A DNA stretch of 26,770 nucleotides from Candidatus Aenigmatarchaeota archaeon (GTDB lineage Archaea > Aenigmatarchaeota > Aenigmatarchaeia > QMZS01). The stretch spans positions 1 to 26,770 of the forward strand of contig QMZS01000003.1 of NCBI GenBank assembly GCA_003663295.1, given 5' to 3'. The notes beneath the pieces are model-generated. The model was not told the DNA's origin. It saw nothing but the letters and a program-made list of their open reading frames with translations, and ran no database searches. Numbering within the stretch: position 1 is the stretch's first letter; each line of letters opens with the position of its first letter. Positions 1 to 8,574 of the stretch are shown here, piece by piece. The translations under genes were made by a program, and so were the position numbers.

Positions 1-2895
1 ACTCAAAATAATATCTCAATGTCAAATGACTCAACCCAGCATTTTTATGCAAATGTTTCAGGTCTGTCGCAGGGACAACATAACATAACATTTTACTGCA
101 ATGACACAGCTGGAAATTACAATGAAACCACATTAATATTTTTTGGCGTTGATACGCAACCACCGCAAATAAATCTAATATCCCCTGAAAATAATACTCT
201 TTGGAAAGTAAGTAATAATGTGACTTTTTATTACAAGGTTTCTGATTTTTCAAATATAACAAATTGTTCTTTGTTAGTTGATAATTCTATAATTAATTCT
301 TGGGATTCAGTTGTTAAAGAAGTGACATTAAATTTGACTGAGTTATTGGATAGTGGCAATCATAACTGGAGTATTGTATGTGTAGATTCTTTAGGATATA
401 CTAATTCTTCAGAAGTGAGGACACTTGAAGTAAATGCTGATATGTTGGCTCCTGTGATAAATCTTGTTTCGCCTTTAAATGAATCAAATATCTCAGAAAT
501 TTTAATCAATTTTTTGTTTAATGCAACGGATAATATTGCAACTCTTCTTAATTGTTCTCTTTATATTAATGCCTCTCTGCGGCAGAACAATAATTCAGTA
601 ATTAGCGGAGCGGAAACCTGTTTTTCAAATATCAGTGTTTTGGAAGGATTGAACCAGAGCTGGTTTATTAACTGTTCGGATGATCTTAGTAATTCCAATG
701 TTTCTCCTGAAAATTGTTTTTCTGTGGATGTTACGCCGCCTTTAGTAGTTATAAATAATCCTCTTATTGGGGCATATAAAGGCGAACTTCAGGTAAATGC
801 TTCGATTCAGGATTCCGTATCGGAAATAGTTCTGCAAAAATTTAGATGGGAAAATTCCTCAAATGTAGGTTTATGGATTGATTTAAATGGTTCAATAAAC
901 ACCACCTTATTTGAAGATGGTCCGTATTCTATCAGAATTTTTGCGAATGATTCATTCGGAAATGTGAATAATACTACATTTGTTCAGGTGACATTTGATA
1001 ATACTCTGCCTGTGATTAATATAACCCACCCTTTGAATAGGACTTATCCAATAAATTTTTTGGAATTAAATTTTACCGCATCAGATGCAAATCCTGATGC
1101 TTGCTGGTATAGGATTAATTCTGGAGATAATATCTCTGTACCCGGTTGCGTGAATGGCAGTATTATTGAGTTCCAGGAAGGTTCAAATTTAATCACTCTT
1201 TGGATGAATGATTCTGCCGGAAATATAAATTCTGTCCAGAGATCATTATTTGTTGAAATTTGTCCTGTGGTGATAAATTCATTTACTTCAGATACAAATT
1301 ATGGATATGTTAATGATTCAATTTATTTTGAATTTAATCTTACTTCCTCTTATAATATCAGTGAGATACTGCTTACTTTTACACTTGATAATAATACAAT
1401 CTCTGTTCTTAATAAGAGCAATTTCAATTATTTCGCCAACCCACCAAATGAAGTTATTCTAAATGTTTCATATAAATTTAATAATTCTGGAGATATTAAT
1501 TGCAAGCTTAATGTGACTGATGTAAACTCATCGGAAGCTGTGGATTCTTTTGTTGTAAGTATTTATAAATCCTTCATCAATCATACTATAATATTGAATG
1601 TGAATAGCAGCCCATCGGTTGTGAATTATAGGAGATTATTTGATAATTCAATTTTAACAGGATTATCCAGTAATCTTAATGAAAGTGAGTCTATTGTTTT
1701 AGAGGTTCCAAATACTTCTCTAAATATAGAAATTGTATCAAACGATTCTTATTTTAGCATTATTGTGCCGGAAGGGAATATCTCAAATATATCTGTGATA
1801 AACATATCAACTAAATTGATACTTGATTCTTTAGTGTATGATACTGCAAGTCAATTGGGTGGAGGGCAAAGATATACTGTAAAATATGCTTATGCCATAA
1901 ATTTTGAAAATCAAACAAATATTTCAAGTTATTATTTAGTTTATTTGAATTATCTTGCATTGGGTATAGGAGAGATTCAGGACGTGGAAATATTTAAATG
2001 CAACTATAATTTTTTAAATTATGAGATTGATTATGGTTCCTGCGTTAGATACGCTTTAGGTGGCTCCCCCACTTTTTTTGAATCTTCTCAGGAAGGTTAT
2101 CTATATTTGAATATATCTTCTTTTTCAGTATTTATACTTTCAGAAGATCAGGGAGTTCCTCAGGAACCGCCGGGAAATGATAAAAGTCATTCAAGTAGCA
2201 GCAGTTCATTCACCCCAGCATCTTTTTCAGTAAATCACACTATTTATCCTGAAGAAAAAGATACTTGGCATCTGTCAGTTGGAGTCGAAGATATGATTTT
2301 CTTTAATTTATCGGACGAAAATTATTATTTAAATGTAACAGGTATGGGGGCTGATAACATTTCTTTTTGTTTCTATCCTGAATTACAGGATTTTTCTGCA
2401 CAACTGGACGGATTTTTTGAATTAAATTTATCAAATATAACAACCCTTAATATCAGTTTAGAAAATATTAATGATGGAACTGCTCAGGTAGTATTTAGAT
2501 TTATTACGGTGTTTGAAAAAGAGGATAATAATACTTCACCTGAATTTTCTGAAAATTCCACAGATACTAATGAACTTATATGTTCGGATAATATAATTTG
2601 CAAGAATGTTGAACCTATATATATTTATTTGACTTCAAATAAAACAACTGTTTTAATTGTGATTTCGTTTATTCTGATTGGGATACTTTCTCTTATGAAT
2701 ATTTATATAATTCAGAAACAGAAAAAAAAGATGGGTGGAGCTGGTGGGGAATATTTTTATTTAGAAGACATTAAGGAAAAATATGAAGAGGTATCTAAAG
2801 ATAAAAGTAAAATTACTCCGGTTACGCTTCAGGAAAGATTGAAAGATCATATTATTCTTTTAGAAAGGCTCAAAAAGAAATTGCGTTCGGTTTAA
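1..2895 (+). CDS. Large cell-surface glycoprotein with Ig-like repeats and C-terminal membrane anchor (5' partial)
   Basis: The reading frame is open to the first base of the window, so the Met at base 19 is probably internal and the N-terminus, with any signal peptide, lies outside. The visible protein is very rich in Asn, Ser and Thr, with many N-x-S/T sequons, which suggests a heavily N-glycosylated exported protein. Repeating modules start with a P-x-I-N/x-x-P-L/E-N-like pattern near bases 154, 440, 730 and 1000, as in Ig-like or bacterial adhesion repeats. A Ser-rich linker lies near bases 2185-2215. A hydrophobic segment at about 2645-2715 is followed by a Lys-rich stop-transfer stretch and a short cytoplasmic tail of about 55 residues. 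This gives an outside-facing, C-terminally anchored topology. An adhesion or S-layer-associated role is inference; no enzymatic motif was seen. Confidence 0.75.
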   Translation, partial: TQNNISMSNDSTQHFYANVSGLSQGQHNITFYCNDTAGNYNETTLIFFGVDTQPPQINLISPENNTLWKVSNNVTFYYKVSDFSNITNCSLLVDNSIINSWDSVVKEVTLNLTELLDSGNHNWSIVCVDSLGYTNSSEVRTLEVNADMLAPVINLVSPLNESNISEILINFLFNATDNIATLLNCSLYINASLRQNNNSVISGAETCFSNISVLEGLNQSWFINCSDDLSNSNVSPENCFSVDVTPPLVVINNPLIGAYKGELQVNASIQDSVSEIVLQKFRWENSSNVGLWIDLNGSINTTLFEDGPYSIRIFANDSFGNVNNTTFVQVTFDNTLPVINITHPLNRTYPINFLELNFTASDANPDACWYRINSGDNISVPGCVNGSIIEFQEGSNLITLWMNDSAGNINSVQRSLFVEICPVVINSFTSDTNYGYVNDSIYFEFNLTSSYNISEILLTFTLDNNTISVLNKSNFNYFANPPNEVILNVSYKFNNSGDINCKLNVTDVNSSEAVDSFVVSIYKSFINHTIILNVNSSPSVVNYRRLFDNSILTGLSSNLNESESIVLEVPNTSLNIEIVSNDSYFSIIVPEGNISNISVINISTKLILDSLVYDTASQLGGGQRYTVKYAYAINFENQTNISSYYLVYLNYLALGIGEIQDVEIFKCNYNFLNYEIDYGSCVRYALGGSPTFFESSQEGYLYLNISSFSVFILSEDQGVPQEPPGNDKSHSSSSSSFTPASFSVNHTIYPEEKDTWHLSVGVEDMIFFNLSDENYYLNVTGMGADNISFCFYPELQDFSAQLDGFFELNLSNITTLNISLENINDGTAQVVFRFITVFEKEDNNTSPEFSENSTDTNELICSDNIICKNVEPIYIYLTSNKTTVLIVISFILIGILSLMNIYIIQKQKKKMGGAGGEYFYLEDIKEKYEEVSKDKSKITPVTLQERLKDHIILLERLKKKLRSV

Positions 2896-2913
2896 GGAAT
2901 TGAGGTAATTCAC

Positions 2914-2921
2914 TTATAAAC
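2914..2921 (+). promoter_or_regulatory. TATA-like element upstream of the coiled-coil gene
   Basis: TTATAAAC lies about 22 nt upstream of the ATG at 2939, and no Shine-Dalgarno sequence is visible. The spacing fits an archaeal promoter giving a very short or absent leader. The whole region is AT-rich, so the match is suggestive only. Confidence 0.3.
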
Positions 2922-2938
2922 TTATTATACCTTTAATT

Positions 2939-3979
2939 ATGTTATTTAGAAGAAAATCTTCTTCTGAGGCAGAAGATAAGGAATTTAAATCAGAGTCCCA
3001 GCATATAAAATCCATTGATAGTTTTCGAAAAGCGGATATTGAACTTGAAAAATTAAGGGAAAATATTTTATCTTTGAGAGAGACGAATAAACTGACTTCT
3101 GAAAGATTTACTCATGTTAGCGAACAGATTGGTGAAATGAGATCTATGATTCTCGAAAGAGAAAAAGAAGCTCATCATATGGAAGCTCGGGTTTTGAAAG
3201 TAATAGATCTTGTTGAAGAAGTCCAACCTGAGAATTTGTTTAAAGAGTTGAAAAAAGAAGATGCAAAATTAGAAGCTATAAAAGCAAAATTAGAATCTAA
3301 TATGGCATACACACAAAAACATACAACTGAATTAAAACAACTTCGAAGCCAGATGGCAGTTTTCAGGGGGTTGGAATCTGTAATGAAACTTAATGGAGAG
3401 ATGAAAGAAAATTATACAAAAGTTAAGAAGGTTGCCAGTGTGGTGGAGAGGCATTCAGATAGGGTTGCGGGTTTATTTACAGATTTTCAAAAGAATTCAA
3501 AATATTTTAGAGAAGTTTCTAATAATATGGAAGATATGAGCAATTCTGTTGATAATATAATCAAAGATGTGACGGATATAAAAACAAAATCTTTAGATTT
3601 TGTAAAAAAATCTGAATTTGATTCTTTTACAAGTGATATTAACACACGGCTTGATTATGTTGAACAATTATTTAAACAGGGAGAAATGACCGAACTTTCT
3701 GATTATATTAAGACCGTGCAGGCTTTGCAAACCACTGTGGAAAGATTAGAAAACAAAGTCGGTAATTTTACTGCGCTCAAGAAAGAAGTTTCTTCTGAGA
3801 TAAAAGTTTTAGATAGAAAAATGCTCGGTGTTACAAAAATACAATCTGATACAAAGGAAATTAAGAAAGATTTGATAAAAGTTATTTCCGGGGATCAAGC
3901 TATTTTGTTAAAGATGGGAAAGACCGAGAAGGAATTAAAAGATAAAATAAAATTTTTGGAGAAAAAATTTAAGAGATGA
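2939..3979 (+). CDS. Long coiled-coil protein of unknown function
   Basis: This is a 346-residue soluble protein with no signal peptide or membrane segment. Nearly all of it is Lys/Glu-rich heptad-like helix. A basic, low-complexity N-terminus (LFRRKSSSEAEDKE) is followed by coiled coil from about residue 30 to the C-terminus, interrupted around residues 135-175 and 195-235. It begins 43 bp after the surface glycoprotein on the same strand and has its own TATA-like element. A cytoskeletal, tethering or archaellum-accessory (FlaC/D-like) role would fit such a protein, but I see no diagnostic motif and assign no function. Reading frame and composition make it a convincing real gene. Confidence 0.75.
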   Translation: MLFRRKSSSEAEDKEFKSESQHIKSIDSFRKADIELEKLRENILSLRETNKLTSERFTHVSEQIGEMRSMILEREKEAHHMEARVLKVIDLVEEVQPENLFKELKKEDAKLEAIKAKLESNMAYTQKHTTELKQLRSQMAVFRGLESVMKLNGEMKENYTKVKKVASVVERHSDRVAGLFTDFQKNSKYFREVSNNMEDMSNSVDNIIKDVTDIKTKSLDFVKKSEFDSFTSDINTRLDYVEQLFKQGEMTELSDYIKTVQALQTTVERLENKVGNFTALKKEVSSEIKVLDRKMLGVTKIQSDTKEIKKDLIKVISGDQAILLKMGKTEKELKDKIKFLEKKFKR

Positions 3980-4022
3980 TTAGGGGCATTGAGACAAAAC
4001 TTTTTTAGCAAATCCCTTTTGA

Positions 4023-4181
4023 TTAATCTTCAACAATAATCACGTAGGCTCTTTTACCAAGATATTTTTTCTGAACATCCACTTTAGCGGAATTGCCAAA
4101 GGTTGTTATAATCTTCTCATAAACCACAATAACTTTTTCCTTAAGAGTAAAGTTTGTTTTCTTTATTTTAACTTCTCTCAT
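4023..4181 (-). CDS. DUF2080-family transposase-associated small protein
   Basis: A 52-residue reading frame on the minus strand starts MREVKIKKTNF and contains TTFGNSAKVDVQKKYLGKRA. The G-N-S-A-K-V-x-V-x-K-x-Y-L-G-K arrangement is the hallmark I recall for the DUF2080 family, small AbrB-like proteins found beside archaeal transposases. It is divergent from the broken transposase at 4227, and a perfect inverted repeat lies between the two starts, as expected for the two genes of one insertion element. The frame is intact although its partner is not. A DNA-binding or regulatory role is inferred from the swapped-hairpin-like sequence. Confidence 0.75.
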   Translation of the reverse strand: MREVKIKKTNFTLKEKVIVVYEKIITTFGNSAKVDVQKKYLGKRAYVIIVED

Positions 4182-4184
4182 AAT

Positions 4185-4204
4185 AGTATATCCATAGATA
4201 TACT
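4185..4204. promoter_or_regulatory. Perfect inverted repeat between DUF2080 gene and transposase
   Basis: AGTATATC and GATATACT form an 8-bp perfect inverted repeat around a 4-nt centre, in the 45-bp gap between two divergent starts. It overlaps the region where both promoters should lie, so it could be an operator bound by the DUF2080 protein or a recognition site for the transposase. The function is inference. Confidence 0.4.
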
Positions 4205-4226
4205 TATATTTAAACTATAAATATTT

Positions 4227-4664
4227 GTGAGGATCACCAGAAAAGTAGCCTACCAAATGCTTGATGTGTTGGATGAACTTAGAGAGGAAATAAAAAACAG
4301 GGAACAAAAGGATTATCCTTATGCGGAATGGGAAAGAAAACGGAAAGATGTAAAAATCAAACTCAGAAAACTTCCGGAGTATGTTGAAAAAACCGCTTCA
4401 ATAATTTAAACAGGAAAAATCACGGGAAGACCAAAAGATCTCAACATTGTGTAAAGGACAATGTTGTTCCTTTTTGCAAGGTTGATGAACAAGAGCAACA
4501 GGGATGTTGAGGATATATTGGAATTATTTGAACCTTTTTTTGGAATTTCTGTAAGTTACAAAACAATTGAAAGATTATACTCAGACGAAGAAGTCAAACT
4601 TGTTTTACATAATCTGTTTATACTGCTATTGAAAGATGAAAACTTATCAGGGGATATTTTTTAA
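4227..4664 (+). pseudogene. Transposase remnant with two in-frame TAA codons and lost C-terminus
   Basis: A single frame runs from a GTG at 4227 through TAA at 4407-4409, then TGKITGRPKDLNIV, a second TAA at 4452-4454, then RTMLFLFARLMNKSNRDVE and on to 4664. The sequence reads continuously across both stops and resembles the N-terminal helix-turn-helix part of archaeal transposases that travel with DUF2080 proteins. Both TAA codons sit where CAA (Gln) would fit, so single C-to-T changes could explain them. The protein ends soon after KDENLSGDIF, just before the catalytic domain would begin, so the DDE part is missing. The DUF2080 gene next door belongs to the same element. It is not functional as a transposase. 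Confidence 0.75.
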
Positions 4665-4881
4665 CAAGTAATTTGGATTTCTTCTCTAAAAAAGATAAAA
4701 TCTGTTTATTCATAATTTATAAAGATTACTAAATAAAGTGGTGGAGGTATTTAGAGAATAAATTATATTATTTGATAAAACCCCAGATAATTCTATTTAA
4801 CCACAGTTTTTAAAACCCAAAATTTTCTTTTCTAAACAGGAGTAAAAAACACCCTAATATAAAAGAAATACATTACTATTA

Positions 4882-6405
4882 ATGAAGTTTGAAGGTTTGG
4901 GGATTGACCCAATTATTCTTGAAAGAATAAAAAAGGAAGGGTTTCAAAAACCCACAGAAATACAGGAAAAATGTATTCCTGCAATAAAAAAAGGAAAAGA
5001 TGTTGTAGGTCAGTCTGTAACCGGTTCAGGGAAGACTGTGGCATTTGGGATACCAATTGTAGAAAAAGTTATCCCAAAAAAAGGAATTCAAGCTCTTGTT
5101 TTAACACCCACTAGGGAACTTTGCATGCAGGTGAAAGAGGTATTTGATGATTTTGGGAAAGAAAAAGGTCTCAGAACAACAGCAATCTATGGAGGCACTG
5201 ATATTAGGAAGCAGATCCATGACCTGAAGACCTCCGAATTAGTTGTAGCAACTCCGGGCAGACTTTTAGATCATTTAAACCGAAATTCTATAAATCTCAA
5301 CTTGGTAAAATATCTTGTGCTTGATGAAGTTGACAGGATGTTTGATATGGGATTCAGAGATGATGTTGATAAAATTATACAGAGTGTTCCTAAAGAAAGG
5401 CAGATTCTTTTATTCAGCGCTACAATGCCAGGCAAGGTTCAGTCAGTTGTAAAAAAATACTTAAAATCACCTTTGGTTCTTAAAGCCCAGACCATGATTG
5501 ATAAGAGCAAACTTAATCAGGTTTATTACGATGTTGACAGGAGAAGGAAATTTTCTTTATTAGTAGATTTGCTTAATAAAAAAACAAAGGGATTATCTCT
5601 TATTTTTTGCGGAACAAGAATGGAAGTAGATCACCTCACAGCAAATTTAAAGCAAAATGATATTCACGCAATGGCAATTCACGGAGGTCTTACCCAAAAC
5701 AAAAGAATTCATGCTTTGGATTCTTTGAAAAAGGAAAAGACCAGAATTCTTGTGGCAACAGATGTTGCGGCAAGAGGATTGGATATAAAAAATGTTACTC
5801 AGGTTTATAATTATGATGTTCCAAAAACCTCGGAAGATTACATCCACAGGATTGGAAGAACAGCAAGAGCAGGAAAAAACGGAGAAGCTATAACTCTATT
5901 GTCAGAAAGAGATTATGATAATTTCAGGTGCGTTTTATCAGACAAGAAATTAGATATAAAAAGCATAGGTGTGCCAAAAATACCCAAACTCGTATTTGAC
6001 AGAAATCTTATTCAGCAAAGAACTATGGGAAATCATGGAACTGGCGGAAGATTTAGTGAGCGAGGCGGTTTTGAGAGAAGAAATAGTTTTAGCGGGGGTC
6101 GAAGCGGCGGATATAGAGGAAATCGTTCAGGTGGTTATAGCGGAGGAAATGGCTCTGGAAATTATGGTAATCGAAGCGGTGGCTCCAGTTCAGGGAGCTA
6201 TGGAGGTCGAAGTAACAACTCTGGCGGAAGAAGAAACAGCTTTGGAGGAAGAACCGGAGGATCTAGTTCAGGAAATTATGGTGGAAAAAGCAACAATTCC
6301 GGAGGTCGAAGCGGAAGCTATTCAGGAAATTATGGAGGACAAAGCGGTTCAGGATTCAATGACAGAAGAAAGTCAAATAAACCAAACAGGCGAAGGAGAT
6401 ATTAA
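4882..6405 (+). CDS. DEAD-box ATP-dependent RNA helicase with R/G/S-rich tail
   Basis: This is a 507-residue two-domain RecA helicase of the DEAD-box type. Visible motifs are the Q-motif region (residues 3-35), Walker A SVTGSGKT (45-52), PTRELC (76-81), TPGRLLDH (124-131), DEVD instead of DEAD (148-151), SAT (179-181), ATDVAARGLD (292-301) and HRIGRTARAG (322-331). Residues 383-507 form a low-complexity tail of Gly, Ser, Arg, Asn and Tyr with GGR/SGG repeats, like the RNA-binding tails of cold-induced DEAD-box proteins. Unwinding of structured RNA, ribosome assembly or cold adaptation is the expected role from the family. The DNA of the tail is itself repetitive. A TATAAAA element lies at 4858-4864. 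Confidence 0.95.
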   Translation: MKFEGLGIDPIILERIKKEGFQKPTEIQEKCIPAIKKGKDVVGQSVTGSGKTVAFGIPIVEKVIPKKGIQALVLTPTRELCMQVKEVFDDFGKEKGLRTTAIYGGTDIRKQIHDLKTSELVVATPGRLLDHLNRNSINLNLVKYLVLDEVDRMFDMGFRDDVDKIIQSVPKERQILLFSATMPGKVQSVVKKYLKSPLVLKAQTMIDKSKLNQVYYDVDRRRKFSLLVDLLNKKTKGLSLIFCGTRMEVDHLTANLKQNDIHAMAIHGGLTQNKRIHALDSLKKEKTRILVATDVAARGLDIKNVTQVYNYDVPKTSEDYIHRIGRTARAGKNGEAITLLSERDYDNFRCVLSDKKLDIKSIGVPKIPKLVFDRNLIQQRTMGNHGTGGRFSERGGFERRNSFSGGRSGGYRGNRSGGYSGGNGSGNYGNRSGGSSSGSYGGRSNNSGGRRNSFGGRTGGSSSGNYGGKSNNSGGRSGSYSGNYGGQSGSGFNDRRKSNKPNRRRRY

Positions 6406-6457
6406 TTGAACAAAGGGAATTTTAATTAAAATATACCTGAATTTTTGATAATAATTT

Positions 6458-7023
6458 ATGGAAATATTATTTTTCACAAATAATGAGCGAAAGGCAAATG
6501 GGATAAAAAAAGCAATTAAAAAATTCGGGATTGATATTAAGATTAAAAAGAATTTTGGAATTCCTGAAATTCAGGCAGATACCTGTGAAGAAGTTGCGGA
6601 GTTTGGTGTAAAATGGACTGCTGAAAAAACAGGGAAACCAACAATAAAAATTGATACCGGTCTTTTTGTGAATGCTTTAAATGGGTTGCCTGGGTATATA
6701 CAACCCAATTTCACAAAAAACTTGGAATTGAAAAGTTTATGAAATTGATGGAAAATGAAATAAACAGGAAAGCTTACTTGGTTTATGCTCTTAGTTTCTG
6801 CGAATCAGGAAAAGAACCCGTAACTTTTTCAGGCAAAACAAAAGGAAATATAGTTGAAAAATCCAATCAAAAAGGTTCATTAATAGATTCGGTTTTTATC
6901 CCTGACGGAGAAAAAGAAGTGATTGGCAAGTTAAGAGAAACCAACCCAGAAAAAATATCACAATTCTTTGGCGAGGTTGAAGAGAAATTCGCAAAGTGGT
7001 TTATCAAAAATAATAAAATATAA
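6458..7023 (+). pseudogene. XTP/dITP pyrophosphatase (RdgB/HAM1-like), frameshifted
   Basis: Two frames together make one HAM1/RdgB-type protein, which hydrolyses ITP, dITP and XTP to keep aberrant purines out of nucleic acids. The first frame (6458 to about 6691) carries the N-terminal TNNERKANGIKKA phosphate-binding motif and DTGLFVNALNGLPG. After the GGG at 6692-6694 the homology moves to another frame, which reads VYTTQFHKKLGIEKFMKLMENE and continues through NRKAYLVYALSFCESG to the stop at 7023. One missing base near 6692-6694 restores a protein of about 188 residues, close to the family length. The cause could be a real mutation or a homopolymer sequencing error. It starts 52 bp after the DEAD-box gene. 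Confidence 0.8.
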
Positions 7024-7099
7024 TTCAATTTTTAAATATATTTATTTAATTAAACACTATTATATAGTGGATACAATAAATATTTAAAAATGTTCTATT

Positions 7100-7868
7100 A
7101 TGATTTCAAAACAGGATCAACAATTAATTAAGAGACTTGAAAAGTATAGAGATAACTTTGAATAAATAAGAACTTGTTTTGATTTAGATGATAGGATTGG
7201 TTTTGGAAGTCTTCCAAACGCGCATAGTGTTTATTCTTTGGGGATATTGTAGATATTTTTGGCGCAAGAGATGAAAATTATGATATTCAGACAATCGGGG
7301 TTTTTTCTTGGAAAATGAGTTTCTTCCTTAAGATGAAACTGCAAGGATAATTGTTTTCCAAATATTTCAAAAGATAAATCCCATATGGTTTTAATATATC
7401 AAAAGAAAGCTGGTGGGATGGCGATTCTTTTGAACCAAAAGTGTTGGGAGTTTCTGATTTAGTTTTGGATGGGTTGGTATCCCATGAATTATCGCATTGG
7501 GTTAAAGAATATGGACAATTGCCAACAAATGTTTAGCAGGTTTTTAAGCACCGTGAACAGGAGTTCATTAAATTGTGCGAAGATGCATCAGAATATGCAG
7601 GAAAATTTGGGCAGGATGCTTATTGGGATTTCATGAATCAATATCGTATCCCAACGAATGGTGAAGTGGATATTGATATAATTGCCAGTCTATAGGGATT
7701 AAAGAGGGGATTGTTGCAAAAATTGATTATGCAACAGAATGTTTAAGGGCATATAACGGACCAGACAAAGATTTTCAATATGTAACCCCAAAACAAGTAA
7801 TTCAACAAATGGAATTTCGTAAGAAAGAAGTGCAAAAATATGGACAAATTTGCAAAATTAAATTATAA
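7100..7868 (+). pseudogene. Decayed gene with HExxH motif (putative zinc metalloprotease remnant)
   Basis: No single frame is long, but consecutive frames give coherent protein segments: an N-terminal piece from the ATG at 7100; DIVDIFGARDENYDIQTIGV; then a longer piece from about 7382 to 7693 including KESWWDGDSFEPK and VSHELSHWVKEYG; then IKEGIVAKIDYATECLRAYN to a stop at 7868. The HELSH at 7483-7497 matches the HExxH zinc-binding motif of gluzincin or M48/M78-like peptidases. At least three frameshifts and several stop codons (for example the TAG after LPTNV and the TAG after DIIASL) separate the pieces. The family of the ancestor is not recognised beyond the motif. It fills the roughly 850-bp gap between the ITPase and eS8. 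Confidence 0.65.
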
Positions 7869-7877
7869 ATCCAATAA

Positions 7878-8246
7878 TTAAACAGATTCCACAAAGATCC
7901 CATTAATAATTCCATCCTGTCCAGGTCTGCTTGTAATTTTCACATGTCCTTTTTCAGTCTCAATGATTGCTCCTTTTGTGATTACTTTTTCCCTGTTGAA
8001 CCTGAAATTTGCATTATTTTTGATAACCTGAAGGATTTTATGTTTTTTTCCGTTAACATTCACAAATTCAGCATTAAGCATCTTTGTTTTGTAATTTCCG
8101 CCTTTTGTACGATTAACACTAACTTTTCTTGTTCCTATCTTTACAGGGATGAAATAGCCGCCTCTCTCAAATTTCTTTTTCTTTCTATTCGTAAGGGCTC
8201 TTCCTCCAGTACTTTTTCTCCTGCTTTTCAAACACCAAAATACCAT
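7878..8246 (-). CDS. rps8e: Small ribosomal subunit protein eS8
   Basis: This is a 122-residue basic protein. The N-terminal SRRKSTGGRALTNRKKKKFE and the C-terminal TSRPGQDGIINGIFV are signatures of the archaeal/eukaryotic S8e family. The length is normal for archaea, which have only the core of the eukaryotic protein. It binds 16S rRNA in the small subunit. The start MVFWCLKS corresponds to the family's usual short N-terminus before RRK. It is transcribed alone on the minus strand, convergent with the decayed HExxH gene and divergent from the GILT-like gene. A TATTTAAT-like element lies about 20-25 nt upstream. Confidence 0.95.
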   Translation of the reverse strand: MVFWCLKSRRKSTGGRALTNRKKKKFERGGYFIPVKIGTRKVSVNRTKGGNYKTKMLNAEFVNVNGKKHKILQVIKNNANFRFNREKVITKGAIIETEKGHVKITSRPGQDGIINGIFVESV

Positions 8247-8308
8247 AATAAAATTAATAAATTAAATAACTAAAAAATAAAAGATGTATGCGCTATGAAG
8301 TGTGGTTA

Positions 8309-8371
8309 TTATTCATCTTCTTCAGGTGTGTTTTCTCCATCGGTTTCAATATCTGCATCGTAGTATCTCAT
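8309..8371 (-). CDS. Possible 20-residue acidic peptide
   Basis: A very short frame (MRYYDADIETDG...PEEDE) starts at 8371 on the minus strand. It deserves mention only because a TATATATA element at 8393-8400 lies at about the archaeal promoter distance (near 26 nt) from its ATG, so a leaderless message would start exactly at the ATG. About half the residues are Asp or Glu. No family is recognised. It may be a chance frame or the remnant of a larger gene. Confidence 0.25.
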   Translation of the reverse strand: MRYYDADIETDGENTPEEDE

Positions 8372-8393
8372 TTATCTATGTCGAAAAACAAGT

Positions 8394-8447
8394 ATATATA
8401 GATTTTGGATGTTTGATATATATTTTTTACGATAGAAATCTATATAT
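8394..8447. repeat. 12-bp inverted repeat with 30-nt spacer
   Basis: ATATATAGATTT (8394-8405) and AAATCTATATAT (8436-8447) are perfect reverse complements around a 30-nt spacer. They sit between the divergent eS8 side and the GILT-like gene. The left arm overlaps the TATA-like element of the small acidic frame. The repeat could be a regulatory binding site or a stem-loop. The rest of 8247-8574 shows only AT-rich promoter-like sequence. Confidence 0.4.
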
Positions 8448-8574
8448 TATTTAATCCTTCAGAAATAAAGCTCAATAATTTGATTGTTGTTAAATTGTCA
8501 TATGAATTATTCTTTTATAAGGCACCGGATCTAATCAATTAATTCTTATTTTTAATTATTTTTCTATTAAGTTT

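Noticed and set aside
4407..4454. Stop-codon reassignment in the transposase frame
   Set aside because: The codon is TAA, which ends many intact genes here (for example the DEAD-box gene and the coiled-coil gene's neighbours), so recoding is not plausible; the catalytic part is also missing.
5969..6409. 146-residue frame inside the end of the DEAD-box gene
   Set aside because: It is an alternate-frame reading of the Gly/Ser/Arg repeat tail; its Glu/Ala/Val-rich repeats follow from that repeat.
7944..8273. 109-residue plus-strand frame opposite eS8
   Set aside because: Cys/Phe/Ser-rich antisense of a well-identified ribosomal protein gene.
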